A stretch of 64,000 nucleotides of DNA. It comes from Carboxylicivirga sp. (GTDB lineage Bacteria > Bacteroidota > Bacteroidia > Bacteroidales > Marinilabiliaceae). Of the stretch, positions 52,314 to 62,659 are shown piece after piece. Location: the NCBI GenBank assembly GCA_025210475.1, contig JAOARW010000085.1, positions 1 through 64,000 on the forward strand, written 5' to 3'. The position numbers and the translations under genes were made by a program. The notes under the pieces are model-generated. The model ran no database searches, was not told where the DNA came from, and saw nothing but the letters and a program-made list of their open reading frames with translations. Numbering within the stretch: position 1 is the stretch's first letter; every line of letters starts with the position of its first letter.

Positions 52314-54707
52314 ATGAATCGATTTTTACTATTCTTTTTAATAATACTTTTTTCAAGCACAGTTGAAGCTCAAAAGGGAAGTTTAATAGGCTTGGTTAAG
52401 GATGCTTATACCAATGAGCCAATACCTTTTGTTAATGTTTTGGTTTATGAAACAACAAATGGAACCATTACAGATACGCTGGGTCGCTTTGAGTTAAAAG
52501 ATATACCAGTTGGCTTTGTTCGCGTTCAATTATCATCTTTGGGTTATAAGCCATTGATTACCGAGGAAATAAATATTTCGCAGATAAGACGAAATTACAT
52601 TGAATTATCCATGGAGAGCTCCTCTGAAACACTGGATGAGGTTCAGATAACGGCATCGCCTTTTGTTGTTAAGGCCGAAGCACCGGTTTCACTCCGGCGA
52701 ATAGGTATTGATCAGATTGAAAAAAGCGCAGGTGCTAACCGCGATATATCTAAGGTACTACAATCATTTCCGGGAGTAGGGAGCGCTAATTCTTTTCGTA
52801 ACGATTTGTTTGTGCGAGGCGGTGGCCCATCGGAGAATCGTTTTTTTATCGATGGCATCGAAATACCGAATTTGAACCACTTTGCTACACAAGGAGCTTC
52901 CGGCGGACCGGTTGGTATTTTAAACGTTGATTTTATTCGCGAAGTGGACTTCTACTCCAGTGCTTTCCCTGTTTCAAAAGGTAACGCACTCAGTTCGGTA
53001 TTTGAATTTAAGCAAATTGATGTGCGAGATGAAACCCCTCACTTTAAGGGTACTGTTGGTGCTTCGGAAATATCACTAACATCCACGGCTGCTTTGAGTG
53101 ATAAAACCGGCATGATTGCTTCGGTTCGTCGATCTTACCTGCAGTTTTTATTTGACGCCTTGGGTCTGCCTTTTTTACCAACTTTTACCGATTTTCAGTT
53201 TAAAACCAAAACACGTATCGACGCAAAAAATGAAATTACATTTTTGGGAGTGGGGGCCATCGATCGCTTTAAATTGAATAAGGATGCCGAGCCAACCGAG
53301 GAGAATAATTATATTTTAGATTATCTGCCGGTTAATAATCAATGGAACTATACCATTGGTACAGCTTATAAACATTACTTTGGGCGGAGTTATTTATCGA
53401 TGTTTTTAAGTCGTAATCACCTGTATAACGAAGCTATTAAATACCAGGATAATGTTGAAACGCCTGAGAATTTGCTGACAGATTATTCTTCGGATGAAAT
53501 TGAAAACAAATTCAGGATGGAGTATACGGCTCGGCCCAATGACTTTACCATTAATATTGGTGCCGGAACTCAGTACGTGCAGTATTTTAATGATACTTAC
53601 AACAAAGTGTTTCAGAATGATGTGCCAACGGTGATTGATTATTCCTCGGAGTTGGATTTTGTAAAGTGGTCGGTTTTTGGATCGGTGTCACATCCCTTTT
53701 TTAATAATCGCCTGACTTTATCAGCTGGTGTTCGTATGGACGCCAATAGCTACTCTTCACAAATGAATAATCTGCTGGATCAGTTTAGTCCTAGGTTTGC
53801 TGCGTCTTATATGCTATTGCCTGATGTTTACTTTAATTTTAATGTGGGCCGCTATTATCAAAGCCCGGCTTATACAACCATGGGGTATAGAAGCAATGAG
53901 GGGGAACTGGTTAACAAAAGCAATGGATTAAAGTATCTGCAATCGGATCATCTGGTGGCAGGTTTAGAGTTCAGACCTGATAAACGAACCCGAATAACGC
54001 TTGAAGGATTTTATAAAGAATACGATGACTATCCTTTTTCAGTAAGAGATTCGATTTCAATGGCCAGTAAAGGTGGGGATTTTGGAATCTTTGGCGATGA
54101 AGAAGTTACTTCTACTAGCCGGGGGAAGGCTTATGGTGCTGAACTTCTGGTAAGAACCCGTACCAATAAAAATTTAAATCTGATTGCCGCCTACACCTAT
54201 GTAAGAAGTGAATTTACCAATTGGGAAGATGCTTTTGTACCTTCATCGTGGGATAGTCGCCATCTGTTTACTTTCACAGCCAATAAAGGATTGGGTAAAA
54301 ACTGGGATATTGGTCTTAAGTGGCGATTTGTAGGTGGCCTGCCTTATACGCCATACGATCGAAATAAATCAGAGTTGGTATTGGCTTGGGATGCCCAAAA
54401 CAGACAATATCTCGATTATTCGCAGTTTAATACTAAGCGATTAGATAGTTTTCATCAGTTGGATCTGCGCATCGACAAAGCCTGGTATCTTAAGAAGATG
54501 ACTCTCGGTTTTTATATTGATATTCAAAACCTCTACAACCAAACAGCTAATCAGGCTCCGGAACTAATACAGATGTTGGACGACAATGGGCAGGCCATAG
54601 TTGTTAATCCCGGCGATCCTATTGATGAACAGCGTTATGCTTTAAAGGAATTAAATATGAGCTCAGGAACAGTTTTGCCAACAATTGGCTTAATGATAGA
54701 GTTCTAA
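52314..54707 (+). CDS. TonB-dependent outer-membrane receptor
   Basis: The 797-residue receptor has a signal peptide (to about residue 19) and an N-terminal carboxypeptidase-regulatory-like domain (GSLIGLVKDAYTNEPIPFVNVLVYET, ITDTLGRFELKDIPVGFVRVQLSSLGYKP, about 21-100). A plug domain follows (about 115-240: RDISKVLQSFPGV, NDLFVRGGGPSENRFFIDGIEI), then a beta-barrel ending in GLMIEF. It lacks a SusD partner. The substrate is unknown. It is energised by TonB. A TAGT microsatellite starts 3 bases after its stop codon. Confidence 0.93.
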   Translation: MNRFLLFFLIILFSSTVEAQKGSLIGLVKDAYTNEPIPFVNVLVYETTNGTITDTLGRFELKDIPVGFVRVQLSSLGYKPLITEEINISQIRRNYIELSMESSSETLDEVQITASPFVVKAEAPVSLRRIGIDQIEKSAGANRDISKVLQSFPGVGSANSFRNDLFVRGGGPSENRFFIDGIEIPNLNHFATQGASGGPVGILNVDFIREVDFYSSAFPVSKGNALSSVFEFKQIDVRDETPHFKGTVGASEISLTSTAALSDKTGMIASVRRSYLQFLFDALGLPFLPTFTDFQFKTKTRIDAKNEITFLGVGAIDRFKLNKDAEPTEENNYILDYLPVNNQWNYTIGTAYKHYFGRSYLSMFLSRNHLYNEAIKYQDNVETPENLLTDYSSDEIENKFRMEYTARPNDFTINIGAGTQYVQYFNDTYNKVFQNDVPTVIDYSSELDFVKWSVFGSVSHPFFNNRLTLSAGVRMDANSYSSQMNNLLDQFSPRFAASYMLLPDVYFNFNVGRYYQSPAYTTMGYRSNEGELVNKSNGLKYLQSDHLVAGLEFRPDKRTRITLEGFYKEYDDYPFSVRDSISMASKGGDFGIFGDEEVTSTSRGKAYGAELLVRTRTNKNLNLIAAYTYVRSEFTNWEDAFVPSSWDSRHLFTFTANKGLGKNWDIGLKWRFVGGLPYTPYDRNKSELVLAWDAQNRQYLDYSQFNTKRLDSFHQLDLRIDKAWYLKKMTLGFYIDIQNLYNQTANQAPELIQMLDDNGQAIVVNPGDPIDEQRYALKELNMSSGTVLPTIGLMIEF

Positions 54708-54710
54708 AGG

Positions 54711-54749
<39 letters not shown>

Positions 54750-54930
54750 GCAATAGTCTAGTGCCTTTAGTCTGCAATCGTATACCTTTATAAAAAGCAA
54801 GTAACAATTACCTAATATTGGCAACAAAGTGTATTTTAGTCTTTGTATGATTGTTGGTAATTAAAATTCATCGAGATTCCTATTTGGTAAGAGAAAGAAA
54901 ATTTAATCATGATAAAATATAAAATCGATA

Positions 54931-55341
54931 GTGCGCTGGAGCAGTCTTTTATTGTTTATCGGATGCGTAATCTTGCTTCTTTCAGGTAATGAGCTACTAT
55001 TGATTCCGGTGTTTGGTTTGTCTGTATTTCCGGCTGGAACCTTGGTTGCCTGGCTGGGATTTGTTTTTTTGGCTATCCTGTGTTTTCCATTTACCCCGAT
55101 CTTTAAGCTACATCAAATAAGCGCATATTTTGCCGTTTTTAATGCATTGATATGGGGTATTGTAAGTTATGTGTTTGCTGGTAACTGGCAATTCGAGTTC
55201 AGTAATGAATCAACAGATTTTATAGGGAGCCCAGAGGCATTTACATGGTTTAAATTTTACAGTTTAATTACATTTTTATTCCCGATATTTACAACTTTAG
55301 TTTTTAAGCTAATCAAGCTATTTAAGAAAATAGACAGATAG
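54931..55341 (+). CDS. Small membrane protein of unknown function
   Basis: A 136-residue protein with four hydrophobic segments (about 4-20, 25-50, 64-82 and 108-127). No family is recognised. The frame opens at GTG 54931; an ATG at 54909 is in another frame and reaches only 26 codons. It lies 20 bases upstream of the DUF2520 gene on the same strand, so they may be co-transcribed. Confidence 0.6.
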   Translation: MRWSSLLLFIGCVILLLSGNELLLIPVFGLSVFPAGTLVAWLGFVFLAILCFPFTPIFKLHQISAYFAVFNALIWGIVSYVFAGNWQFEFSNESTDFIGSPEAFTWFKFYSLITFLFPIFTTLVFKLIKLFKKIDR

Positions 55342-55361
55342 TTGAATCTTATTTATTACAA

Positions 55362-56120
55362 ATGGATATAGTGATTATTGGTTCCGGAAATGTTGCCACA
55401 CATTTGAGTCAGGCATTATTTGCACAAAAGCATGTAATTAAACAGGTGTACAGTCGCTCTTTAGCAAATGCCAATGATTTGGCTCAGAAAGTAGGGGCCG
55501 AGCCAATAAATAATTTCAAGGAATTGCTATCGGATGCAGAATTGTACATCATTTCGGTAAAAGACGACGCCATTCAATATGTGGTTAAATCAATGCCCGA
55601 TCTAAAAGGAATTGTAACTCATACCGCTGGTAGTATCGGTCTTGAAGTGTTGGATAAATTTAGCAACTCCGGGGTTTTTTATCCCTTTCAAACCTTTACC
55701 AAGCATAGTGATGTTGACTTTAGCCAAGTACCTGTTTTAATTGAGTCGAACAACAATGCTCACACAACTTTATTAATGGATTTGGCCAGACAAATAAGCG
55801 AGCACGTTATTGAAGCCAGTTCGAAGCAAAGAGGCGATTTACATATTGCTGCTGTTTTTGCTTGTAACTTTGTTAATCACATGTATCGATTGGCCGAAGA
55901 AACTTTAAATGACAGCGGCTTGTCCTTTGAATTATTAAAACCATTAATTGCAGAAACAGCTAACAAAGTAAAGCAATTGTCTCCTTCGCAAACGCAAACC
56001 GGACCGGCGTCGCGTAATGATCAACAGATTATTTCAAAACACATAAATGCGTTATTGGATAAACCAGAACATCACGAAGTTTATCAATTGTTGACCAACA
56101 GTATTCTTAAAAGAATTTAG
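55362..56120 (+). CDS. Rossmann-like DUF2520 protein
   Basis: A 252-residue protein with a dinucleotide-binding start (IVIIGSGNVATHLSQAL, glycine motif GxGNxA), a ProC/hydroxyacid-dehydrogenase-like N-terminal domain and a helical C-terminal DUF2520 domain (FACNFVNHMYRLAEE, LIAETANKV, TGPASRND). The reaction is unknown. Its end overlaps the convergent Fe-S protein gene by 4 bases. Confidence 0.87.
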   Translation: MDIVIIGSGNVATHLSQALFAQKHVIKQVYSRSLANANDLAQKVGAEPINNFKELLSDAELYIISVKDDAIQYVVKSMPDLKGIVTHTAGSIGLEVLDKFSNSGVFYPFQTFTKHSDVDFSQVPVLIESNNNAHTTLLMDLARQISEHVIEASSKQRGDLHIAAVFACNFVNHMYRLAEETLNDSGLSFELLKPLIAETANKVKQLSPSQTQTGPASRNDQQIISKHINALLDKPEHHEVYQLLTNSILKRI

Positions 56121-56824
56121 AGGTTTTGAGCTAATATATCCGCTATGTGAATGGTTTTAATTGGTAAATTCTGTGCATTGATATAGCTCTGGATATTTAT
56201 CAGGCACGATGCTTCTGAGGAAACAATGTACTCGGCTCCTGTTGACAGGGCATGCTCAACTTTTTGCTCAGTCATGGCTGTTGAAATTGGAGCATATTTT
56301 ACCATAAATGTTCCGCCAAATCCACAACATTGATCGCGCTTGGGCATCTCAATCAGTTCAAGACCTTCAACATTAGTCAATAACTGGCGGGGTTCATCTT
56401 TCAATCCATATTCCCTTAATGCCGAACAGGCATCGTGATAGGTAATTTTATGGGGAAACCGAGCTTCAAAATCATCAACTTCGAGATGATTCACTAAAAA
56501 ATCACAGAGCTCGATAGTGTTTCTTTTTAATCGTTCGGCATGTGGCGTACTAATAAGATTGCAATAGTGGTTTCTGATGTAGGCGGCACAAGAGGCGGAT
56601 GGGGTAATAATCGGCCGATCATGGGGAAAATCAGCAAGAAATTTTTCGGCTAGTTTGGTAGCATGTTTAACATCGCCTCCATTAAATAATGGTTGCCCAC
56701 AGCAGGTTTGATTAGGATTGTAATTAACATCACAACCGGCTTTTTCCAACAGTTTAATAGTGCTCCAGGCCGTATCCGGATACATCTGATCAATAAAGCA
56801 AGGGACAAATAAATCGACGAGCAT
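56117..56824 (-). CDS. LutA/LldE-type Cys-rich (CCG) protein
   Basis: A 235-residue protein with two Cys-rich CCG domains: CFIDQMYP...KAGCDVNYNPNQTCCGQPLFN and SASCAAYIRNHY...HDACSALREYG...RDQCCGFGGTF. This is the LutA/LldE and heterodisulfide-reductase-D-like architecture, used in lactate or glycolate oxidation complexes. The LutB and LutC partners are not adjacent. The gene is monocistronic. Confidence 0.86.
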   Translation of the reverse strand: MLVDLFVPCFIDQMYPDTAWSTIKLLEKAGCDVNYNPNQTCCGQPLFNGGDVKHATKLAEKFLADFPHDRPIITPSASCAAYIRNHYCNLISTPHAERLKRNTIELCDFLVNHLEVDDFEARFPHKITYHDACSALREYGLKDEPRQLLTNVEGLELIEMPKRDQCCGFGGTFMVKYAPISTAMTEQKVEHALSTGAEYIVSSEASCLINIQSYINAQNLPIKTIHIADILAQNL

Positions 56825-57122
56825 GATTTCTATTTAGAACTTCAAAGTTAAGAAACCATTTAGAATTTGATTTCATTTCGCAAGGTCAATAAGTTTCTTG
56901 GTTATTTCAGACTAATAGGCTGGTGGAATTGCTTTCGAGTGAAAGTGCTGGTAAATTCTTCTGATTAAAGGATGTTAACAAAAAACAAATAGTCTCAAAT
57001 GTTCAAAAATTGGCATGGAAAGTGGAATTAATGAGCTGGAAATTAATTAATAATCGCATCTTTTTGTAACAGAAATGCATGGTTGTGCGTTGAAGTCTTA
57101 AGGGTGGAAAAGATTATGTCGG

Positions 57123-57584
57123 ATGAAAAAGTATATAAAATACTTGTTAGAGGATTTAGAAGATCTAAAAGTAAAATCAAATGAAAACCTTGATCGTTTT
57201 TTTAATAAAACGGAGGCATCAGATTTGGACTTGTACCACAATGATGATCATAGTGGTGTGAAAGTAGAAGATCTTATTGGGATGGAGCAAATTTATTTTC
57301 CAAACATCGATTACCTGAATGATTTGGAAACTGATGCTTTAGTCAGAAGTCTTCACAGTGTTTACATCGCGCATGGTCTAAATCCTATTTTTGAAAAGTG
57401 TGTAACCAATCGTATCAAATACGGTCACCTTCGAAATGGACTTCGCTTACAGGTATTCCCAATTAGCAAACAAATTGTGGACCTGGAAATGTGCGATTAT
57501 TTGCCACAATATTGTCCATTATTCGATTTATGTTCGAGCTACAACGAGCATAACGTTTGCTGTGATTTTAAACGAAGAGCATAA
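57123..57584 (+). CDS. Hypothetical protein with C-terminal Cys cluster
   Basis: A 153-residue acidic soluble protein. The N-terminal half is helical and charged; the middle FPNIDYLNDLETDALVRSLHSVYIAHGLNPIFE may be the conserved core; the end carries C-x(7)-C-x(4)-C-x(9)-CC (MCDYLPQYCPLFDLCSSYNEHNVCC), which may bind metal. I recall no named family. It is preceded by a 297-base gap that should contain its promoter. Confidence 0.65.
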   Translation: MKKYIKYLLEDLEDLKVKSNENLDRFFNKTEASDLDLYHNDDHSGVKVEDLIGMEQIYFPNIDYLNDLETDALVRSLHSVYIAHGLNPIFEKCVTNRIKYGHLRNGLRLQVFPISKQIVDLEMCDYLPQYCPLFDLCSSYNEHNVCCDFKRRA

Positions 57585-57721
57585 AATGACTTGGCTTTTT
57601 AAGCTTTATTAGTTTTAGAATTATTATAAATAGTATCTATTATCATTCATAATAACTTTGGAATATTATTTTAGTAAATTCGATTTTCTGTCGAAAAAAC
57701 CTAATTAAATATTCTAAAATT

Positions 57722-59146
57722 ATGAGAAAGCTAAAGGCGCACGTCGCCCTGATTGTAATTGTTTTTCAATTTTACTGCATTGGTAATGCTCAGGTTAGTG
57801 AGCAAACCATCAAAGATCATGTTTACTACCTGGCCTCCGAAGAATTAAATGGTCGCATTGCCGGGACCGAAGAGGGGCGAAAGGCAGCCGAATATATTGT
57901 TGACGAACTGAAATCTAATAGTTTAACTGTTTTTTCAGATTCCGGCCAATATTATCAGGATTTTACCCATAGCAATGATGTAAAAAAGCCATCGTTAATT
58001 ATAACAGATCAAGATAGTTTTGCCGTTGTGCACATCAATAAGATGATGCATTTTAATAAGAGAAAGCCAATCCGGTTTATAACACAGCAACAGCAGCTTG
58101 ATTGTTTAAGTGATTCGGGTGCTTATGTTATTGTTAATGCTGAGAAATTTGATGAAGGCATGCAACTAATTAAAAATTTGCATTTACAAAATGGAGGAAG
58201 TAATGGTTATGTTCTGGTTTTACCTGATAAGAAAAACAGAAGTTATCGCATCGGCTTAAAACATCTTAAAAAAGCAGATAATACACATGAAGTATTCGTA
58301 ATTACCAACTACTTGAAATATGCGAGGGATAAAGAAGACTGTGAGTCTTATTTGAAGGAATTTGAGCATTTAAATATTTTAGTGGCTAATCAAAAACGTT
58401 TTAAGGCGAAGGCTGAACCGATGCTCATGAATGAGCAGAATTTGATTTTGGAAGAAGACAAAGACTCCCTGATAGTTAACCATTATCGCAATGTTATTGC
58501 CAAAATAGAAGGGAAACAAACTGGGAAACCAGCCATTGTATTTTGCGCTCATTACGATCATGTTGATTCAACAGCAGCACGAAGAACCAAGACTATAGCG
58601 GAAACTGATTATTACCCAGGGGCCGATGATAATGCATCAGGTACAGCGGCAGTGATCGAAATCGCTAAGCAATTAAAAAAAGGTAATTATCAGCCACAGC
58701 AAGATGTGTATTTCTGTTTGTTCGATGCTGAAGAACAGGGTTTATATGGTTCGCGTCATTTTGCCAAAAATATAGATCAAGATGTCGATTTAGTGATTAA
58801 TATGGACATGATTGGCCGTAATAAAAAAGACCGTAAGCGTTGCGACAATATCATTTTTGCTAAAGGGCAAGGCAAAACAGGTAAAGATTTTATAAAAGGC
58901 TTTGATAAATATTGCCGGGAAAATGCGGAATCGCTGAAAATACGACGTTACGATATGGAGCTGATGCTTTTATTAATGGGCTATCCGTCAGATCAGGCCA
59001 GTTTCAGACCCGATTCAGATACCTCGGTTTTTTATACGGGTTTGCACAAAGATTACCACACGCATAATGATACGCCAGATAAAATCAACTATAAAAAACT
59101 AACCGAGTACATCAATATGATGAGTGGGTATTTAATGAGCAGGTAG
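57722..59146 (+). CDS. M28 family zinc aminopeptidase-like protein
   Basis: A 474-residue secreted metallopeptidase with a signal peptide (about 1-24, GNAQ). Zn ligands visible: His in FCAHYDHVD, Asp in GADDNASGTAAVIE, Glu pair in DAEEQGLYGSRHF, Asp in NMDMIGR and His in KDYHTHNDTPDKI. A PA-like insert of about 130 residues precedes the catalytic half. It probably removes N-terminal residues from peptides in the periplasm. A terminator hairpin (59189-59231) follows. Confidence 0.93.
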   Translation: MRKLKAHVALIVIVFQFYCIGNAQVSEQTIKDHVYYLASEELNGRIAGTEEGRKAAEYIVDELKSNSLTVFSDSGQYYQDFTHSNDVKKPSLIITDQDSFAVVHINKMMHFNKRKPIRFITQQQQLDCLSDSGAYVIVNAEKFDEGMQLIKNLHLQNGGSNGYVLVLPDKKNRSYRIGLKHLKKADNTHEVFVITNYLKYARDKEDCESYLKEFEHLNILVANQKRFKAKAEPMLMNEQNLILEEDKDSLIVNHYRNVIAKIEGKQTGKPAIVFCAHYDHVDSTAARRTKTIAETDYYPGADDNASGTAAVIEIAKQLKKGNYQPQQDVYFCLFDAEEQGLYGSRHFAKNIDQDVDLVINMDMIGRNKKDRKRCDNIIFAKGQGKTGKDFIKGFDKYCRENAESLKIRRYDMELMLLLMGYPSDQASFRPDSDTSVFYTGLHKDYHTHNDTPDKINYKKLTEYINMMSGYLMSR

Positions 59147-59188
59147 AAAGGGGAGCAAAGACGGAAGACCGGAGACAGAAGATAGAGG

Positions 59189-59231
59189 GCCGGATTTGAG
59201 CAAGTGATTTTACTGCTCAAATTCGGCTTTT
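59189..59231 (+). terminator. Terminator of the M28 peptidase gene
   Basis: GCCGGATTTGAGCA (59189-59202) pairs with TGCTCAAATTCGGC (59214-59227) with one mismatch, then TTTT. It lies 43 bases after the stop codon and just before the 21-bp array. Confidence 0.82.
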
Positions 59232-59244
59232 ATGTTGTAATAAA

Positions 59245-59475
59245 CGAAAATCATTCTTACCGTTTATAAAATGAGTCTTTGACCCGATAAAATCAATAAT
59301 TAATGATATAAAGTCATTATTTGATGTGATAAAATGAATCTTTAAGTCAAAGAAATCAATGTTTTGACTTATAAAATCGTAGTCCAGCAAAATAAAATGA
59401 CTGTTTCAAATTATAAACTCATATTTTATCAAAATAAAATCAATAATTGTCGATATGATGTCAGTTTCTGACATT
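59245..59475. repeat. Tandem array of 11 degenerate 21-bp units (array 2)
   Basis: Eleven units of exactly 21 bases occupy the gap between the convergent M28 peptidase and RND genes. Most begin ATAAAATSA; units start at 59266, 59287, 59308, 59329, 59371, 59392, 59413, 59434 and so on. The consensus differs completely from the 14206 array, but period, lack of spacers and position match. Several units are dyad-symmetric (ATGTCAG-TTT-CTGACAT at 59458). The A-rich word repeats every two helical turns, so the DNA may be curved. Confidence 0.88.
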
Positions 59476-59488
59476 ACAAAAAGACTCT

Positions 59489-62400
59489 CTAACTTTTGAA
59501 TTTTAAAAATAGGGGTAGGTAGATGATTATGGCGATTAAAGAAATAATTAAACCACCCATGGCGCCAACGGCAAAAGCAAACCAAAATACTTCCTTTTTA
59601 TCCCCAACTATAAAAGGAATCAAACCAAGAACCGTTGAAAGAATCGTCAGAGAGATAGCCGTTATATTGTGATTAAAGGCCTTTAGGAATAGCGATAAAG
59701 AGGGTGGCTTGTTGAGGTGAGTTGTTAACTTATTAAAATCGTTGATAATATAAATGGCGGCATTAACCACCAGGCCACTCAAAAGAATAAAGGAAGCGAA
59801 TCCTCCCTGGTCGAAGTTAAAATCGAACAAATAAAAAGTCAGAAAAACCCCAATGAAAGATAGAGGAATCAGACAAATCACTATGAGCGGTTGCGCCAAT
59901 GATTCGAACAAAATGGCGGTAATAAAGTAAATAATAGCCACCACCAAAACTAACAGCCAATATTGTTTTTTTTCTTTGTTATCCCAGCTCCACCACTTAT
60001 CTTCTGTTTTTTTGACCTTGTATCCCAAGGGTAATGTTTTGTTAAATGATTCGATGGTTTTTTCCTGGTATCGCTTAGCCAGCTTGCCCGGGCCAATAAA
60101 GTTGTAGTTAATAAACATCTGATAAACCTGGTTCTTTTTATAAATTACCTGGCCACTTTGTTTTTTGGTGATTTTACCGGCATTGGAGAGTTTTGTATAA
60201 CCTTTTGTGTTGCGAACCGGAATATTATAAAACTGCCATCGGTTATACTTTAAATTGTCCGACGATTTTAAAACCACATTTTGCAGCTCTGAATCGTTAT
60301 AATAGGGTTTAAGATATCCGGAATAAAGTTGTGTGAAAAAGGAGTTGGTATAATCGCGATAACTCATATTGGAATAAGCGAGTTTGTTTTTATCCACATC
60401 CAGATTGTACTCAATGCGAATAGTGGAGCGCCAGCTTTCTGAGCTGGTTATTTCGGTGTTTTCAACGCGTTGATTTTTTAAGAGAATACCTTCCAGACTT
60501 TTTGCATAATGGTATAGTTGGTCGTAATTGTAGCCAGTTAATAAAATATGGCTATCTCTTTGTCCCAGATGTAATGCATTCGAAAAGGCATCGCCAACGC
60601 CATAGATGCGCCAATCCATTCCGCCTAAAGATTGGGCTTTTGATTCAATTTGCTCTTTTAAATAAAATGGGAATGCTGTGTTTTCGGCTGTTTTATTAAA
60701 TAAGATGTTGATGGATGCGTACTTGTAGCTATTGATTCTGGTTTCAAATTGTTCAATTTCCTCAAACTGGCTGATGTATTGTTCCATCTTACGGATGGAT
60801 TGGTTGAGTTGATGAATGGTACAACCTTCAGGCATCCTGCCATACACAAATAATGTGGTTCGGCCCGGTTCAGAATAAAAACTACCCTCAATTACATGTT
60901 CTGTAAATAGCCTTAAACTACCACCAAACAGTTTATTTAATACGGGTCTGATTTGTGTGGTAAAGTGTTTGCTGCCAAGTGTCTTATTGTAGTAATCCGC
61001 CAGTTTCGATTCGCTTTTTATTTCGTTGGGAAGATGACCAATTGGAATTCCAAAACCAAGAATTGCCAGCAGTATAAAAGCCCACTTTAAACGTTTACCA
61101 AAGTTGATTAGGTGACAGTAGAATTGGTTAGCCTGGCTAATAGCCCGAAGTGTTTTTACTGAAAGCGTTTTAATTTGATTTTTAACCAGACGCTCCATTA
61201 AAGCAGGGACTAAAAGCAAAGCAACCACCAGTGAAATACTGAAGTTGATGAACATCACATAGGTGAAATCGAGCAGCAGGAGTTTTTGATTTTCCTTGAG
61301 GAAAAAAACAATAGACAGGGCACCCAATGTGGTTAATGTGGCAGCCAGCAAAGCAATAAAGATGCGTAAGCCTTTTTTTTGCTGCAAATGACTGACCATA
61401 ATGATGCTGTTGTCGATAATGATTCCAAACGAAACAGTTATGCCGGCCAGTGAGTAAATGTGTATTTCGACCTTGAACAGGTAGTAAAAGATAACAGAGA
61501 TAAGCAGGTTGGCCGTTAATGAAATAAACAGAACGGCAAGAATTCGCAAAGAGCGGCTGACAATGACCACAAATATCAAAAGTATAAGCAGTGAAAGGAT
61601 GGTACGAAAAGCAATCTTATTCAATTCTTCGGTAATATATTGAGTCGAATCGTAGCTTACTTTTATAGAATATTCCAACGGTAGATTGTTTTCGAGGAAC
61701 TTTAATTGCTTTTGTATTTGCCTGGCAATCCTTATCTGGTTTTCGTCTTTGGCTGTGCCGATAACGATGTTAAGGGCGTTTTTGCCATTAATACGATAGT
61801 ATGATGAAGGCGCTTGCTCTTTATATTTAATCGTCGCCACATCGGAAAGGCGTATTACTCGTCCGGCACGATTGACAATTGGTAATCGCCCCCAATCTTG
61901 CGGATGAACAGCTTGTGTAGATGAGAGTAGAGGAACCAAGGCATTGGAGGCATCCAAATGGTTACCCAAAAATTGTTGCTCTCCTAATTGGTTAATCGTT
62001 GCTTTAATATCGTCGGGACTGATATTGTAGTTCTTCAATAATGCTGGTTGGTAACAAATTTCCCATTGCATGGGCGTGGCTCCATAAATTGAAATATCAG
62101 AGATGCCTTTAACCTTTAATAAGCCTGGCTTAATAATTTTTTCTGTCTCTTTTTTTATTTCACGGGTCGAAGCACTGGCATTAATGGTTAGTACCATAAA
62201 AGTGGCGGATTGCCCTTGCTCAGCTGAGTTTGTGTAAATTTCGGGTGTGCTCATTTGCCTGGGCAGATGATGACGAAGCTGCCGAAGCATTGAAGAAACT
62301 TCATAACGCTTTTCGTTGATGTCAACTGATTTATCAAATAAAAGCAGTACACGTCCACTGCCTAAATCAGAGTAGGATTCGATTGATTTTATCTGACCAA

Positions 62401-62623
62401 TCTTGCTTAAAAGTCCTTCAATTTTAGTGGCCTCCTGTTCAATCACTTTGGGCGAAGCGTTGGGCCAGGCATAACGAACTTCCAGTTGGGGTAAATCCCT
62501 ACCGGGCTTGTAACGTATATTTAGCAAGGGTGTAAACGCCAGTCCAATTATCATGAGGGCCAGAAAAACAACAATGATAGAAAAGGAAGAGAATTTCGTT
62601 TTATGTGAAGAATATATTTGCAC
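59489..62623 (-). CDS. RND efflux permease, full length
   Basis: A 1044-residue inner-membrane RND transporter with 12 helices and two large periplasmic loops. Motifs include LPQLEVRYAWPNASPKVIEQEATKIE, the TM4-type stretch AGITVSFGIIIDNSIIM with the proton-relay Asp, and ALLLVPALM near its end. It should work with a periplasmic adaptor and outer-membrane channel, probably upstream outside the window. It starts at GTG 62623, 36 bases after the stop of another RND permease. Confidence 0.92.
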   Translation of the reverse strand: MQIYSSHKTKFSSFSIIVVFLALMIIGLAFTPLLNIRYKPGRDLPQLEVRYAWPNASPKVIEQEATKIEGLLSKIGQIKSIESYSDLGSGRVLLLFDKSVDINEKRYEVSSMLRQLRHHLPRQMSTPEIYTNSAEQGQSATFMVLTINASASTREIKKETEKIIKPGLLKVKGISDISIYGATPMQWEICYQPALLKNYNISPDDIKATINQLGEQQFLGNHLDASNALVPLLSSTQAVHPQDWGRLPIVNRAGRVIRLSDVATIKYKEQAPSSYYRINGKNALNIVIGTAKDENQIRIARQIQKQLKFLENNLPLEYSIKVSYDSTQYITEELNKIAFRTILSLLILLIFVVIVSRSLRILAVLFISLTANLLISVIFYYLFKVEIHIYSLAGITVSFGIIIDNSIIMVSHLQQKKGLRIFIALLAATLTTLGALSIVFFLKENQKLLLLDFTYVMFINFSISLVVALLLVPALMERLVKNQIKTLSVKTLRAISQANQFYCHLINFGKRLKWAFILLAILGFGIPIGHLPNEIKSESKLADYYNKTLGSKHFTTQIRPVLNKLFGGSLRLFTEHVIEGSFYSEPGRTTLFVYGRMPEGCTIHQLNQSIRKMEQYISQFEEIEQFETRINSYKYASINILFNKTAENTAFPFYLKEQIESKAQSLGGMDWRIYGVGDAFSNALHLGQRDSHILLTGYNYDQLYHYAKSLEGILLKNQRVENTEITSSESWRSTIRIEYNLDVDKNKLAYSNMSYRDYTNSFFTQLYSGYLKPYYNDSELQNVVLKSSDNLKYNRWQFYNIPVRNTKGYTKLSNAGKITKKQSGQVIYKKNQVYQMFINYNFIGPGKLAKRYQEKTIESFNKTLPLGYKVKKTEDKWWSWDNKEKKQYWLLVLVVAIIYFITAILFESLAQPLIVICLIPLSFIGVFLTFYLFDFNFDQGGFASFILLSGLVVNAAIYIINDFNKLTTHLNKPPSLSLFLKAFNHNITAISLTILSTVLGLIPFIVGDKKEVFWFAFAVGAMGGLIISLIAIIIYLPLFLKFKS

Positions 62624-62659
62624 GTTTGTTTTTAAGTGGTATTGAGAAAATGCTTGTAA

